Shown: piece after piece, positions 8,626-18,419 of the stretch
Layout: each line of letters begins with the position of its first letter
How positions within the stretch are numbered: the stretch's first letter is position 1
Assembly: GCA_019119975.1 (NCBI GenBank)
Contig: DWVZ01000047.1
Location: forward strand, 1-38,204
From: Candidatus Blautia merdavium
GTDB taxonomy: Bacteria; Bacillota; Clostridia; Lachnospirales; Lachnospiraceae
Length of the DNA: 38,204 nt
Reading direction: 5' to 3'
Made by a program: the position numbers and the translations under genes
The notes under the pieces: generated by a model
Databases searched by the model: none
What the model was told of the DNA's origin: nothing
What the model saw: the letters and a program-made list of their open reading frames with translations, nothing else

Positions 8626-9399
8626 ATGCAGGAAACAGAAAAATTATACCATCTGAATTGTGTAAAAGGAGATGTGGGACGTTATGTGCTTCTTCCCGGT
8701 GATCCGGGACGCTGTGAAGCCATTGCGAAGCTTTTTGATGATCCGGTCCATATCGGCATGAATCGGGAGTACAATATTTGGACAGGGACCTTATTGGGAG
8801 AAAAGGTTTCTGTCTGCTCTACCGGCATCGGCGGCCCGTCTGCGGCAATCGCCATGGAAGAGCTGGTGCAGATCGGAGCAGATACCTTTGTCCGGGTAGG
8901 CACATGCGGCGGTATCCACCTGGATGTGAAGCCGGGAGACATTGTGGTTGCCACAGGCTCCATCCGCTATGAGCATACATCTTTAGAGTACGCGCCCATT
9001 GAGTATCCGGCAGTGGCTGATTTCGGCATCGCCTCCGCTTTGAAAGCAGCCAGTGAAGAACTGGGCTACTGCACACATACAGGTGTGGTGCAGTGCAAAG
9101 ACGCTTTCTATGGTCAGCACAGTCCCGAAAAATCTCCGGTCTATTATGACCTTCTCCAGAAGTGGGAGAGCTGGAAGCGGTTAGGAGTAAAAGCCAGCGA
9201 AATGGAGTCCTCCGCACTATTTGTCGTAGCGGATGCCCTGCATGTGCGCTGCGGTTCCTGCTTCCACGTTGTATGGAATCAGGAAAGAGAAAAGGCAGGA
9301 ATGTTTATGCCTATGACAGAAGACACCTCCGGCGCCATCAAAGTCGGCGTTGAGGCGATTAAAAAACTGATCCTGGAGGACAGGGCTTCAAAGAAATAA
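8626..9399 (+). CDS. udp: Uridine phosphorylase-type nucleoside phosphorylase
   Basis: [61 protein letters not shown] 8626 has better spacing from AAAGGAG than ATG 8620. Confidence 0.92.
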   Translation: MQETEKLYHLNCVKGDVGRYVLLPGDPGRCEAIAKLFDDPVHIGMNREYNIWTGTLLGEKVSVCSTGIGGPSAAIAMEELVQIGADTFVRVGTCGGIHLDVKPGDIVVATGSIRYEHTSLEYAPIEYPAVADFGIASALKAASEELGYCTHTGVVQCKDAFYGQHSPEKSPVYYDLLQKWESWKRLGVKASEMESSALFVVADALHVRCGSCFHVVWNQEREKAGMFMPMTEDTSGAIKVGVEAIKKLILEDRASKK

Positions 9400-9440
9400 A
9401 AAAGGCTAAAAGTCTCCCGGCAGACGGCGGATGGTTCTTG

Positions 9441-9469
9441 TTGCAGTTTTTTCATTTCCATAGTATGAT
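9441..9469 (+). promoter_or_regulatory. Candidate sigma70 promoter for the yesL-like gene
   Basis: TTGCAG, 17-nt spacer, TATGAT. Confidence 0.55.
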
Positions 9470-9503
9470 AGGTAAATAACAAAAACGAAAGAAGGAAATG
9501 AGA

Positions 9504-10241
9504 ATGGACAGGTTATTCAGCTTGAACAGTCCGGTCATTGTATTTCTCACCAAGGTGGGGGAGCTGATGATCTTAAATGTGCTGACCATCCTGCTGTGCC
9601 TGCCGGTGGTGACAGCCGGAGCCGCGCTTACAGCGCTGTATTATACCACCATACGGATGGTGAGAGATGAGGAGACCTATATCTTTAAAGGCTACATGAA
9701 GTCCTTTCGGGAGAACCTGAAGCAGTCGGTGATCATCTGGTTGATCGTGCTGGCTGTGGGGTGCCTGCTTTACTATGATTTCTTCGTGCTGGTGCAGTTC
9801 CCCGCATCTGCCCTCAGGACAGCGGGTCTGGTGATCCTTACCCTGGTGACGGTGTGTTTCACGGCTATGGCAGTTTATGTATTCCCTGTGCTGTCCAGGT
9901 TTGAGAATACAGTAAAGAATACGATGAAAAATGCGTTTCTGATGGGAATCTTCAATCTTCCCAGGACCATTTTAGTGGTTCTGATCCATCTGGTGCCCAT
10001 TACCATGATCCTGCTGACGCTGCAGGCAATGCCGGTGATCTTTCTGTTTGGATTCTCCGGAGTGGCGTTTTTAAGCAGCTATTCCTTTTCCGCGATCTTC
10101 AAACGGTATGAGCCAAAGGAAGATCCGGATCTGATGAAGTGGAAACCGCTGTCAGAGGAAGCTGAGGAAGCGGCGGCAAAGAAAGGGGAACAGCTTGCCG
10201 CGGAAAGAGACGAGGCGGCAGTCCAGGAGAACGGACAGTAG
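9504..10241 (+). CDS. YesL/DUF624-family membrane protein
   Basis: GELMILNVLTILLCLPVVTAGAALTALYYTTIRMVRDEE is typical of YesL/DUF624; several TM segments. Confidence 0.88.
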   Translation: MDRLFSLNSPVIVFLTKVGELMILNVLTILLCLPVVTAGAALTALYYTTIRMVRDEETYIFKGYMKSFRENLKQSVIIWLIVLAVGCLLYYDFFVLVQFPASALRTAGLVILTLVTVCFTAMAVYVFPVLSRFENTVKNTMKNAFLMGIFNLPRTILVVLIHLVPITMILLTLQAMPVIFLFGFSGVAFLSSYSFSAIFKRYEPKEDPDLMKWKPLSEEAEEAAAKKGEQLAAERDEAAVQENGQ

Positions 10242-10295
10242 AAGCGTTCCGGATTTTTCCGGAAAAATGAAAACATCATTAACGAAGATTTTATC

Positions 10296-10362
10296 ACAGA
10301 ATCAGGGGCTGCGCCCCGGCAGAGGTACAGAAATCTGCCGGGGCAGCAGCCCCTGATTTTGT
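10296..10362. terminator. Very long hairpin between convergent genes (bidirectional terminator or palindromic repeat element)
   Basis: ACAGAATCAGGGGCTGCGCCCCGGCAGA-ggtacagaaa-TCTGCCGGGGC(a)GCAGCCCCTGATTTTGT; about 28-bp stem with one bulged A and one G-U. Confidence 0.75.
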
Positions 10363-10433
10363 CTTTTGCAGCGTTCCTTCCCCGGTAGGTTTCAGATAGA
10401 TTTTGCTCCTGGATAACCGGGGAAGAAGTGTGC

Positions 10434-11876
10434 CTAATGAAAGGTATCTACGCTGTAATCGTGGTAGTGGAACCCGAACCACCTGCCTGGCATATCGCCG
10501 GGGAAGCGGGGGGCTTCGTAGGTTTTGAAGCTTCCGCTTTCGGTGAGTGCTTCCGGTGTGTGGGCGGCAGTGTGCTCCAGCAGCAGTTTCCACAGATGCT
10601 CCCGGATTTCCTGATAAGCGGGATCCTGGGACAGGTCGTGCTGTTCCATGGGATCTTTCTTAAGGTCAAAGAGCAGACAATGATCCCCCACCGCAGAGTA
10701 TACCAGTTTTATGCGGCGCTCCATGGCGCAGAAGTTCCGGTTCAGGCTGTTGCCGAAGAAAATCCGGTCCCTGGAGAGGGAATCTGGTTTTAACAGGTTC
10801 TGTCCGGTTACGGGAACCGGGGAGGAGATGCCTGCCATAGCGAGGATGGTAGGGTACAGGTCAGCCAGATCCGCAGGCGCGTCCACAACACAGTTATGAG
10901 GCAGCTGTCTTCCCTGAGGCGGCATGATCAGCAGCGGTACATGGGCAGAACCTTCAAAGAACAGGTTTTTCTGGGACATATGGTGGTCGCCCAGCATCTC
11001 CCCGTGGTCGGAGGTGAAGATCACCCAGGTGTTTTTGAGAAGATCCAGTTCCCTCAGGGCGCCGAAAATGCGTCCCAGCTGGTAGTCGATCTGTGTGATG
11101 CAGGCATAATAAGCGCGCCTGCTTGCCAGCCTCTGCTCTTTGCCTAAGAGATGCATATTGGTATTTTCATAAGCGCCTGCCAGGAAGCCCTGCGGAGTGT
11201 CCTCCACCGTTTCGGACCAGTCCCCTATGACTGGCGCAGGCAGCGGGATCCCATCGTATAAATCCCAGAAATCCCGGCAGGGATCAAAGGGCGGATGAGG
11301 CTTGGTGAAGCTGCTCCATAAGAAGAAGGGACGTGTCTCATCCCTGGTCTCCAGAAAGTCAATGGTCTCGTCCGCGATCCAGGTGGTGATGCTGTCTTTG
11401 ACATCTGCGGTGGAGAGTACCGGTTCCATTTCACATTCGCCGATGCCGTGGACCTTAGGACGGGCGGTATCCTGCTTTTTGTCGTACTGCCGCATATAGT
11501 CCAGGGGCAGACGCATTTCTTCAAAACCATAGTGGGCACGTGCCGGTTCAAAGTGCATTTTTCCCTTAGCGCAGGTCTGGTAGCCGTGATCGGTCAGTAC
11601 GGCAGGAAGCGTGCTGCGCTCCCGGGTGCACTGGGACATAAAGGCAGCATGGGTGGCATTGCTGACTACGCCGCTTTCGTACCCCTGTCTTCCGGTCATG
11701 ATGGTGGTCCTTGAGGGGACGCAGATGGGGCAGGCAGCATAGCAGCTGGTGAAGCTTACGCCCATAGCGGCAAGGTAATTCAGATGAGGGGTAAAGATGC
11801 TCTGGTTGCCCCAGGCGTTCAGCGTATCAAAGCGCTGCTGGTCGGTGGTGATCAGCAGAATATTGTCTTTCGGCAT
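10434..11876 (-). CDS. Sulfatase (Cys-type, formylglycine-dependent)
   Basis: DNILLITTDQQRFDTLNAWGNQ metal-binding N-terminus; sulfatase signature C-V-P-S-R (CPICVPSRTTIMTGRQGYESG); SDHGEMLGDHHM. ATG 11876 preferred. No signal peptide evident. Confidence 0.93.
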   Translation of the reverse strand: MPKDNILLITTDQQRFDTLNAWGNQSIFTPHLNYLAAMGVSFTSCYAACPICVPSRTTIMTGRQGYESGVVSNATHAAFMSQCTRERSTLPAVLTDHGYQTCAKGKMHFEPARAHYGFEEMRLPLDYMRQYDKKQDTARPKVHGIGECEMEPVLSTADVKDSITTWIADETIDFLETRDETRPFFLWSSFTKPHPPFDPCRDFWDLYDGIPLPAPVIGDWSETVEDTPQGFLAGAYENTNMHLLGKEQRLASRRAYYACITQIDYQLGRIFGALRELDLLKNTWVIFTSDHGEMLGDHHMSQKNLFFEGSAHVPLLIMPPQGRQLPHNCVVDAPADLADLYPTILAMAGISSPVPVTGQNLLKPDSLSRDRIFFGNSLNRNFCAMERRIKLVYSAVGDHCLLFDLKKDPMEQHDLSQDPAYQEIREHLWKLLLEHTAAHTPEALTESGSFKTYEAPRFPGDMPGRWFGFHYHDYSVDTFH

Positions 11877-12065
11877 AGTTTTTCTTGATTCCTTTCCTGT
11901 AAATTTTGACGAAAATCCGGAAGGAAACCTGCGGGGCATAAACCGCCGGAGATCCGGACCGTGTATGTATTCTCCATGATAAACACAAAAGCAAAGACTG
12001 TCTATCTAAAAAACAATAGATTTAGATCAGGATTTGATAGTATGCAGTAATAAAATGACAAAGTA

Positions 12066-12093
12066 AAAATAGGTCGATAAGTGGAAAATAGGT
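12066..12093. promoter_or_regulatory. Direct repeat AAAATAGGT x2 upstream of the ABC importer operon (candidate operator)
   Basis: AAAATAGGT at 12066-12074 and 12085-12093, 19 bp start to start. Confidence 0.35.
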
Positions 12094-12290
12094 GAAAAAT
12101 TGTGCAATTTATACAAAGAATATAAGAAAAAATTGGTTGCCGGACATCATATTTTTATGATGGTATATAAGAAATGTTAGATATACAGATAAAATTGACT
12201 GTTGTATAATATCTTCATCGGGCAACTTGAGCAGAGCGTGAGTTTTTATTGTGAAAGATGTCTAAAAAATTTTATCAAAAGGAGGGGCTT

Positions 12291-13241
12291 ATGAAAAAAG
12301 AAGCAAAAACAAAGGAAAAGGTTAAGAAAAAACGCTGGACCAGAGATGACACAGAACTCTCCCTTTTAGCGCTTCCCACCACAGTGTGGTACCTGCTGTT
12401 CAGCTTCCTGCCCATGTTCGGTATCATTATCGCATTCAAAGATTACCGGGTAAACGGCGGATTCATCAACAGTATGCTCACCAGTGAGTGGAACGGAGTT
12501 GAGAACTTTAAGTTCCTGTTCGGAAGCGGCGACATTGGGATCATCCTGAGAAACACCATCGGGTACAACATTGTGTTCATCATCCTGGGTATTGTGGTTC
12601 CGGTTGCGGCGGCGATCGCTATTGGCTACATACACAGCAAGAGAGCTGCGAAGGTTTACCAGACAGCCATGTTCATGCCTTACTTCCTGTCATGGGTAGT
12701 TGTCAGCGCACTGATCTGGGCATTCCTGTCTTACGACAAAGGTCTTGTAAACGGATTGATCGCAAGCGGCGGCGGTGAAAGGGTACAGTGGTATATGAAA
12801 CCTGAGATCTGGCCTTTCTTCCTGGTATTTATGAACCTGTGGAAGAGTGTAGGATACGGAATGGTAGTTTACCTGGCGACCATCACCGGTATTGACAAGA
12901 CCTATTATGAAGCGGCATGTATCGACGGAGCTACCATCTGGCAGCAGATCCGGTTCATTACTCTGCCGCTGATGAAGACCGTTATCATCATGATGTTTAT
13001 CATGGCAGTAGGACGTATCTTCTACTCTGACTTCGGTCTGTTCTATCAGGTACCACGTGATTCCAACTCCCTGTACAATGTCACCTATACGCTGGATGTA
13101 TTCACATACAAACAGTTAAAGACAGCTACCACCGGAATGGCGGCGGCAGCGGCGTTTGTACAGTCCGTAGCAGGCTGTATCACCATTCTTACGGCAAATG
13201 CCATCGTGCGTAAGATCGACCGTGAGAGTGCAATGATTTAA
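12291..13241 (+). CDS. Carbohydrate ABC transporter permease, LplB/YtcP-type
   Basis: WYLLFSFLPMFGIIIAFKDY, EAA-type loop YYEAACIDGATIWQQIRFITLPLMK; strong RBS aaaggagggg before ATG 12291. Confidence 0.93.
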   Translation: MKKEAKTKEKVKKKRWTRDDTELSLLALPTTVWYLLFSFLPMFGIIIAFKDYRVNGGFINSMLTSEWNGVENFKFLFGSGDIGIILRNTIGYNIVFIILGIVVPVAAAIAIGYIHSKRAAKVYQTAMFMPYFLSWVVVSALIWAFLSYDKGLVNGLIASGGGERVQWYMKPEIWPFFLVFMNLWKSVGYGMVVYLATITGIDKTYYEAACIDGATIWQQIRFITLPLMKTVIIMMFIMAVGRIFYSDFGLFYQVPRDSNSLYNVTYTLDVFTYKQLKTATTGMAAAAAFVQSVAGCITILTANAIVRKIDRESAMI

Positions 13242-13252
13242 GGAGGGATATC

Positions 13253-14203
13253 ATGGCGGAAAATGTAAAAAAGAAAAAGAAACAAAAAGAAGTCCTGGAA
13301 GGCTTCGAGAAATTTAACCGTGTATCCAAGCCTACGAATGCTGTACTGCATGTGATCTTTATCCTGGCAGCGCTGGCGTGTGTAGTACCGGTGCTCCTGG
13401 TAGTAGCGATCTCCTTCAGCGCGGAGGAATCCATACAGCAGTACGGATACAGCTTTATTCCGAAGATCGTATCTCTGGAAGGATACGCATACCTGGTAAC
13501 ACAGGGCAAAATGATCCTGAGGGCTCTCGGAATCTCCCTGTTCGTTACCGTTGTAGGTACGGTCCTGGGCGTCCTGCTCACTACACTGATGGGCTATGTA
13601 CTTTCCAGACCTACTTACAAATTAAAAGGCTTCCTGACTATGGTGGTATTTATCCCTATGGTATTTAACGGCGGTCTTGTTTCTACATACGTTGTTGTTA
13701 CTCAGTTTTTAGGATTGAAAAACTCGATCTGGGCGCTGATACTGCCTCTGTGCGTATCTTCCTTTAATGTTATCATCTGCCGTACGTTCTTCCAGACGAC
13801 GGTGCCGGAATCCCTGATCGAATCAGCGAAAATGGACGGCGCCACCCAGCTGAAGATTTTCTTCAGTGTAGTGCTTCCCATTTCCCTGCCGGTGCTTGCA
13901 ACCATCGGACTGTTTCTTTCCTTTGCATACTGGAATGACTGGTATCAGTCACTGCTGTATATCGAAGATTCCAGTCTGTATTCCCTGCAGGCGCTGCTGA
14001 ACGCTATCCTGACCAATATTCAGGTGCTTGCGAAAAATGCGGCTGCTATGGGCGCCAGCCAGGCGGAAGTTCTGGCAAATATGCCTCAGGAATCTGCCCG
14101 TATGGCGATCGTGGTCTGCATCGTGCTTCCAATCGCATGTGCATATCCGTATTTCCAGAAATACTTTATTTCCGGTCTTACTGTAGGCGCAGTAAAAGGC
14201 TGA
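13253..14203 (+). CDS. Carbohydrate ABC transporter permease, LplC-type
   Basis: EAA loop ESLIESAKMDGATQLKIFFSVVLPISLPVLAT; C-terminus PYFQKYFISGLTVGAVKG typical of LplC/YtcP. Confidence 0.94.
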   Translation: MAENVKKKKKQKEVLEGFEKFNRVSKPTNAVLHVIFILAALACVVPVLLVVAISFSAEESIQQYGYSFIPKIVSLEGYAYLVTQGKMILRALGISLFVTVVGTVLGVLLTTLMGYVLSRPTYKLKGFLTMVVFIPMVFNGGLVSTYVVVTQFLGLKNSIWALILPLCVSSFNVIICRTFFQTTVPESLIESAKMDGATQLKIFFSVVLPISLPVLATIGLFLSFAYWNDWYQSLLYIEDSSLYSLQALLNAILTNIQVLAKNAAAMGASQAEVLANMPQESARMAIVVCIVLPIACAYPYFQKYFISGLTVGAVKG

Positions 14204-14285
14204 TCGGAAAAGCAACTGAACATGATATTGATGGGACGAGGACCATTCAATATACAAATGTATCTTTAACAGGAGGACATATTTT

Positions 14286-15749
14286 ATGAAGAAGAAAAAC
14301 TTAAAGAGACTTTGTGCTCTGGGTCTGACAGGCGTTATGTCAGCGTCTATGCTGGCAGGCTGCGGCGGAAGCGGAGACTCTAACGGCGGCGGGGAATCCA
14401 AAGACGGAGTTCCCACACTGGTATGGTGGCTGGTAGGCGGAACCACACCGGACGGATTCAATGACATGGTATCTAAGATCAGCGATTATTCTGAAGAGAA
14501 GATCGGCGTAAGAGTAGACATTAAGATCGCCGGATACGATAACTACGACAGCAAATCCAATACCATCGCAAATGCCGGTGAATACTTCGACATTATGTTT
14601 GTCAACAACACCAACTATGGTAAATTTGTAAACCTGGGTATCCTGGAAGACATTACAGAGAGCGTTAAGACAGAAGCTCCGGATCTGTACGAGTTCATTC
14701 CGGAAGACTTATGGGATGGTGTTACTTACAAGGGCGGCATCTATGCGGTTCCAACCTACAAGGACTCTTCTCTGACACAGTTCTGGTACCTGGATGACGC
14801 TATGGTACAGAAATACGGCATTGACTATGAAGGCGTAACAACTATGGATCAGCTGGGCGACATTTTCAAAACTCTGAAAGAGGGCGAAAACAACCCGAGC
14901 TACTATCCATGTATGCTTGACCAGGGCGCACTCTGGAACGGATTCTTCAATGAGTACGACGGTCTGGCAGCAGGTCTTCAGCCAATGGGTGTGAAGATCG
15001 ACGACGAAAGCCGCAAAGTTATCAACGTATTAGAGCAGGATGATATCAAACACAATCTGGAATTACTCCATGAATGGTATCAGGCAGGCTACATTAACCC
15101 GGATGCAAACGTTCTGACAGAGAGCAGCAAAGGCCACACCTTCGGTAATGCACAGGGATGGCCGGCAGCAGTAAGCCAGTGGCAGGATTTACAGGGCATC
15201 GAAAAATACGATGCATGGAAAGTATTCGGTCCTATCTATACAACAGAGACAATCCAGGGTTCCATGAATGCGATTTCTGCGAACTCCAAGTATAAAACAG
15301 AAGCTCTTAAACTTCTTGAACTTGTAAATACAGACAAAACCTTCCGTGATATGCTGGCATATGGTATCGAAGGCGAGACCTTTGAATATACAGAGGAAGG
15401 AAGAGTAGAAAAGCTGACAGATACATGGTCAATCGGTAACTATACAATCGGAACATACTTCAATTTGTCAGGTCTGGCTGATGCTGACCCGGCTGAATAC
15501 GATCAGATCAAACAGCAGAATGAAGAAGCTACACAGTCTGTATGCCTTGGTTTCGCATTTGACTCTGAACCGGTACAGAATGAACTGGCAAGCTGCAAGA
15601 CTGTTTGGGATAAGTATAAATACGACCTGCTGACAGGTGCTTCTGATCCTAGCGAAGTTCTTCCTAAAGTAACCGAAGAGCTGAAAGCCCAGGGATTTGA
15701 AAAAGTTATGGAAGAAGCTCAGAAACAGCTTGACGAGTTCTTTAAGTAG
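14286..15749 (+). CDS. Extracellular solute-binding lipoprotein, LplA-type
   Basis: Lipobox MSASMLAGCGG; TLVWWLVGG; solute-binding family 1-like; in operon order with the two permeases. Confidence 0.93.
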   Translation: MKKKNLKRLCALGLTGVMSASMLAGCGGSGDSNGGGESKDGVPTLVWWLVGGTTPDGFNDMVSKISDYSEEKIGVRVDIKIAGYDNYDSKSNTIANAGEYFDIMFVNNTNYGKFVNLGILEDITESVKTEAPDLYEFIPEDLWDGVTYKGGIYAVPTYKDSSLTQFWYLDDAMVQKYGIDYEGVTTMDQLGDIFKTLKEGENNPSYYPCMLDQGALWNGFFNEYDGLAAGLQPMGVKIDDESRKVINVLEQDDIKHNLELLHEWYQAGYINPDANVLTESSKGHTFGNAQGWPAAVSQWQDLQGIEKYDAWKVFGPIYTTETIQGSMNAISANSKYKTEALKLLELVNTDKTFRDMLAYGIEGETFEYTEEGRVEKLTDTWSIGNYTIGTYFNLSGLADADPAEYDQIKQQNEEATQSVCLGFAFDSEPVQNELASCKTVWDKYKYDLLTGASDPSEVLPKVTEELKAQGFEKVMEEAQKQLDEFFK

Positions 15750-15808
15750 GATTATAAATAATAAGAAGTAAGAGCCAGGAATCGTGCAAATACGCGATAT
15801 GGCAAATA

Positions 15809-15840
15809 CGCCCTCCGCATATCTGTGCGGAGGGCGTTTC
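15809..15840 (+). terminator. Hairpin terminator between the solute-binding protein and sensor kinase genes
   Basis: CGCCCTCCGCA-tatctg-TGCGGAGGGCG-TTT, 11-bp perfect stem; T-run is short. Confidence 0.6.
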
Positions 15841-15914
15841 CGCGTGACAGGGATTTCTCCTGCAGAGCAGTACGGCTGGAGAGTCTGATCTATTAGATAT
15901 CGAGGTACAGGCAT

Positions 15915-17666
15915 ATGAGGAAAGACAGGAAACCGTTTCTGAAATATCGTATTCACAGGAAAAAATTTTTCTATCATCTGCTGACGGCAGTTCTTTTGTG
16001 CGTCATCCTGCTTGCGGGGCTTCTGGTGTTCTTTTCCGGAAGCTGGGAAAACCAGTATTCTCAGGCGGTACAGAAAAATTTTCTGGAGGCAGAGCAGAGA
16101 CTGGGGAGCATCGAAGCCTGGTCGGAGGCATATATCGAAGAGATATACCGCAACCGGAACGTGATGGATGACACCAAAGCAATGCTGAATGCAGAAACTT
16201 ATGATGATTATATGAAGCTGCGGGGTGAAAACAGCAAAAACTATGAGTACCAGCTGGCATACCTGCCCGGGAAACTGAAACGGCTGTTTGTGAATCCCCA
16301 GGCAAATATACGCTGCATTACCCTGGAAGGGGAAAACGGGGTAAAGACTATATGGCTGGATCCGGTATCCAATGATATGAGGCTGAAGTTTGAGCAGAAC
16401 GACGGACAGGAAGCAGAGCCCTGCTACGGAGATCTGGCGATCCTGATTTATACGGTCCGTGATTCCACCGCAGTGTCTAATGTGTATGGGCAGATGCGTC
16501 TGTGGGTTTCCAGCGAGGATATCTTTGGCGAGCTGCAGGCAGATCAGATGGGGGTATGGGAAGTCCTCTCCCAGGGAGAAGTTCTGACCGGAGGGGAAGT
16601 GACGGATAAGGAGAAGGAATGGCTGGAAGGAAACGGAGGCTTCCGCTTAAGTCCGGTGGTTTTCTGGAGACTGGAGTCCGCTCAGGCAGATTATGAGTAC
16701 CGGGCGGCTGTGGATTATCTGACGCTGCTGGGCAGGCATGAGAGTACCTTGTGGGTCGTGATTGTGGCGCTTGTGCTGATCGCCGCGGGCGGGGTATTCG
16801 TAGACTATCTGGGACTGCGTCAGGATGAGAAATTTCTCAATTACATTATGGGGACACTGGAAACCATGGAGGAAGGTGATTTTTCCCGGATCCGGCAGAG
16901 AAAATTTCCTGTACAGCAAAAGGAAAACGAGTATTCTCTCATCGCTTCCGCTTTAAGGGATGTGGGGCTGGAGCTGGAAACTTATATTAAGACAGAATAC
17001 ATATTAAAAATGAAAGAGCAGGAAACAGAAATGCGGGCGCTGCAGCATCAGATCAATCCCCACTTTCTGTACAATACGCTGGAGATGATCCGCTCTCAGT
17101 CTCTGCAGAGCGGAGATATCCGTACCGCGGACGCCATCGAGATGCTGGGAGCCCTGTACCGGGCGCGTATGAATAAACATAAGAGCATTCATCTGAAAGA
17201 GGAATTCCATTACCTGGAGCTGTATTTAAAGATCATGCAGCTGCGCTACGGGGAAGGCTTCCTTTACCAGGTGGAGCTGGAGCCGGAAGTGGAAAATGTA
17301 GAGACGCTGAATTTCTGGCTGCAGCCTTTGGCTGAGAATTTCTTTTCCCATGGATATGACCGGGCAAGTGAATTTAACCTGCTGATCGTGACCGGACATA
17401 AGGAGGGAGACGGCGTGCGGATCCAGGTAGTGGACAACGGACGGGGGATCGATCCGCAGGAGCTGGAGACAGTCCGAAGAAATATGTATGAGGGGAACGA
17501 TGATCCGGATGCAGACATCGGGCTTCGGAACGTGTATATGCGTCTCAGTTATTTTTATCCCGAAGGCTTTTCAATGACCATCGGAAATAATGAGGAGAGC
17601 GGAGTGGGTGTATCAATATTTATTCCGGGAAAGGCGGTGGAGGATGTACACACTTTTAATAGTTGA
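15915..17666 (+). CDS. YesM-type sensor histidine kinase
   Basis: Two TM segments flanking an extracytoplasmic region; MRALQHQINPHFLYNTLEMIRSQS (His_kinase), VVDNGRGIDPQEL (N/G box), IGLRNVYMRLSYFY. Confidence 0.93.
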   Translation: MRKDRKPFLKYRIHRKKFFYHLLTAVLLCVILLAGLLVFFSGSWENQYSQAVQKNFLEAEQRLGSIEAWSEAYIEEIYRNRNVMDDTKAMLNAETYDDYMKLRGENSKNYEYQLAYLPGKLKRLFVNPQANIRCITLEGENGVKTIWLDPVSNDMRLKFEQNDGQEAEPCYGDLAILIYTVRDSTAVSNVYGQMRLWVSSEDIFGELQADQMGVWEVLSQGEVLTGGEVTDKEKEWLEGNGGFRLSPVVFWRLESAQADYEYRAAVDYLTLLGRHESTLWVVIVALVLIAAGGVFVDYLGLRQDEKFLNYIMGTLETMEEGDFSRIRQRKFPVQQKENEYSLIASALRDVGLELETYIKTEYILKMKEQETEMRALQHQINPHFLYNTLEMIRSQSLQSGDIRTADAIEMLGALYRARMNKHKSIHLKEEFHYLELYLKIMQLRYGEGFLYQVELEPEVENVETLNFWLQPLAENFFSHGYDRASEFNLLIVTGHKEGDGVRIQVVDNGRGIDPQELETVRRNMYEGNDDPDADIGLRNVYMRLSYFYPEGFSMTIGNNEESGVGVSIFIPGKAVEDVHTFNS

Positions 17667-18405
17667 TGATGAACCGAATATTTTAGAGGGGATCAGCAGG
17701 CTGCTGGACTGGGAGTCTCTGGGATTTGACAGGATTTTTACAGCCAGGAGCAGCTTTGAGGTGATCTCCCATATTGAAGCGTGGAGACCGGATGTATGTT
17801 TGGTGGATGTAAGGATCGGAAATGAATTTGGATATGAACTGATCAACTGGCTTAAGGGAATTGGGGTGAAGTCTAATTACATCATGATGAGCGGATATGA
17901 TGAATTTGATTATGCCTGTGAAGCGATCCGCTGCGGAGCCCAGGATTATCTACTGAAGCCTATTGAAAGGCAGAAGCTTCAGGCGCGCATCGAACAGATC
18001 GTGGTGGAAAAGCTGCACGGTACCCTGCAGAAAAAGGAGAAAAAGAATATGGATCCTGTGTTGGGAAGAGAGTATGACAAGATGTCGTCTCTGATCCGCA
18101 AGATCGTAATGATCGTAGGCATGGAGTACGGACAGCACGTATCTTTAAGAAGCATTGCGGACCGGTTCCATATGAACGCCACCTATCTGGGACAGATTTT
18201 TATTAAGGAAACAGACATGAAGTTCTCGGAATACCTTATGGCGTACCGGATGTACGTGGCAAAGGAAAAGATCATCCATACAGATGAGAAAATTTTCATT
18301 ATTGCCAGTGACGTGGGGTATTCCAATATGAATTACTTTTACCAGCATTTTCATAATTACTACAAGATCACGCCTTCGGAAATGCGGGCGCAGTTCCGGG
18401 AATAG
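17644..18405 (+). CDS. YesN-type response regulator, REC + AraC HTH
   Basis: YTLLIVDDEPNILEGISRLLDW, CLVDVRIG, AraC C-terminus IIASDVGYSNMNYFYQHFHNYYKITPSEMR; overlaps the kinase 3' end. Confidence 0.94.
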   Translation: MYTLLIVDDEPNILEGISRLLDWESLGFDRIFTARSSFEVISHIEAWRPDVCLVDVRIGNEFGYELINWLKGIGVKSNYIMMSGYDEFDYACEAIRCGAQDYLLKPIERQKLQARIEQIVVEKLHGTLQKKEKKNMDPVLGREYDKMSSLIRKIVMIVGMEYGQHVSLRSIADRFHMNATYLGQIFIKETDMKFSEYLMAYRMYVAKEKIIHTDEKIFIIASDVGYSNMNYFYQHFHNYYKITPSEMRAQFRE

Positions 18406-18419
18406 GGAAAGGAGAAGAC

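Noticed and set aside
10428-11714. Several plus-strand ORFs of 60-121 aa inside the minus-strand sulfatase
   Set aside because: Antisense to a clear sulfatase gene with the CxPSR signature; no independent support.
12195-12210. TTGACT...TATAAT at 12195-12210 as a promoter
   Set aside because: Spacer is only 4 nt, so the two hexamers cannot belong to one sigma70 promoter; the real promoter of the importer operon was not assigned.
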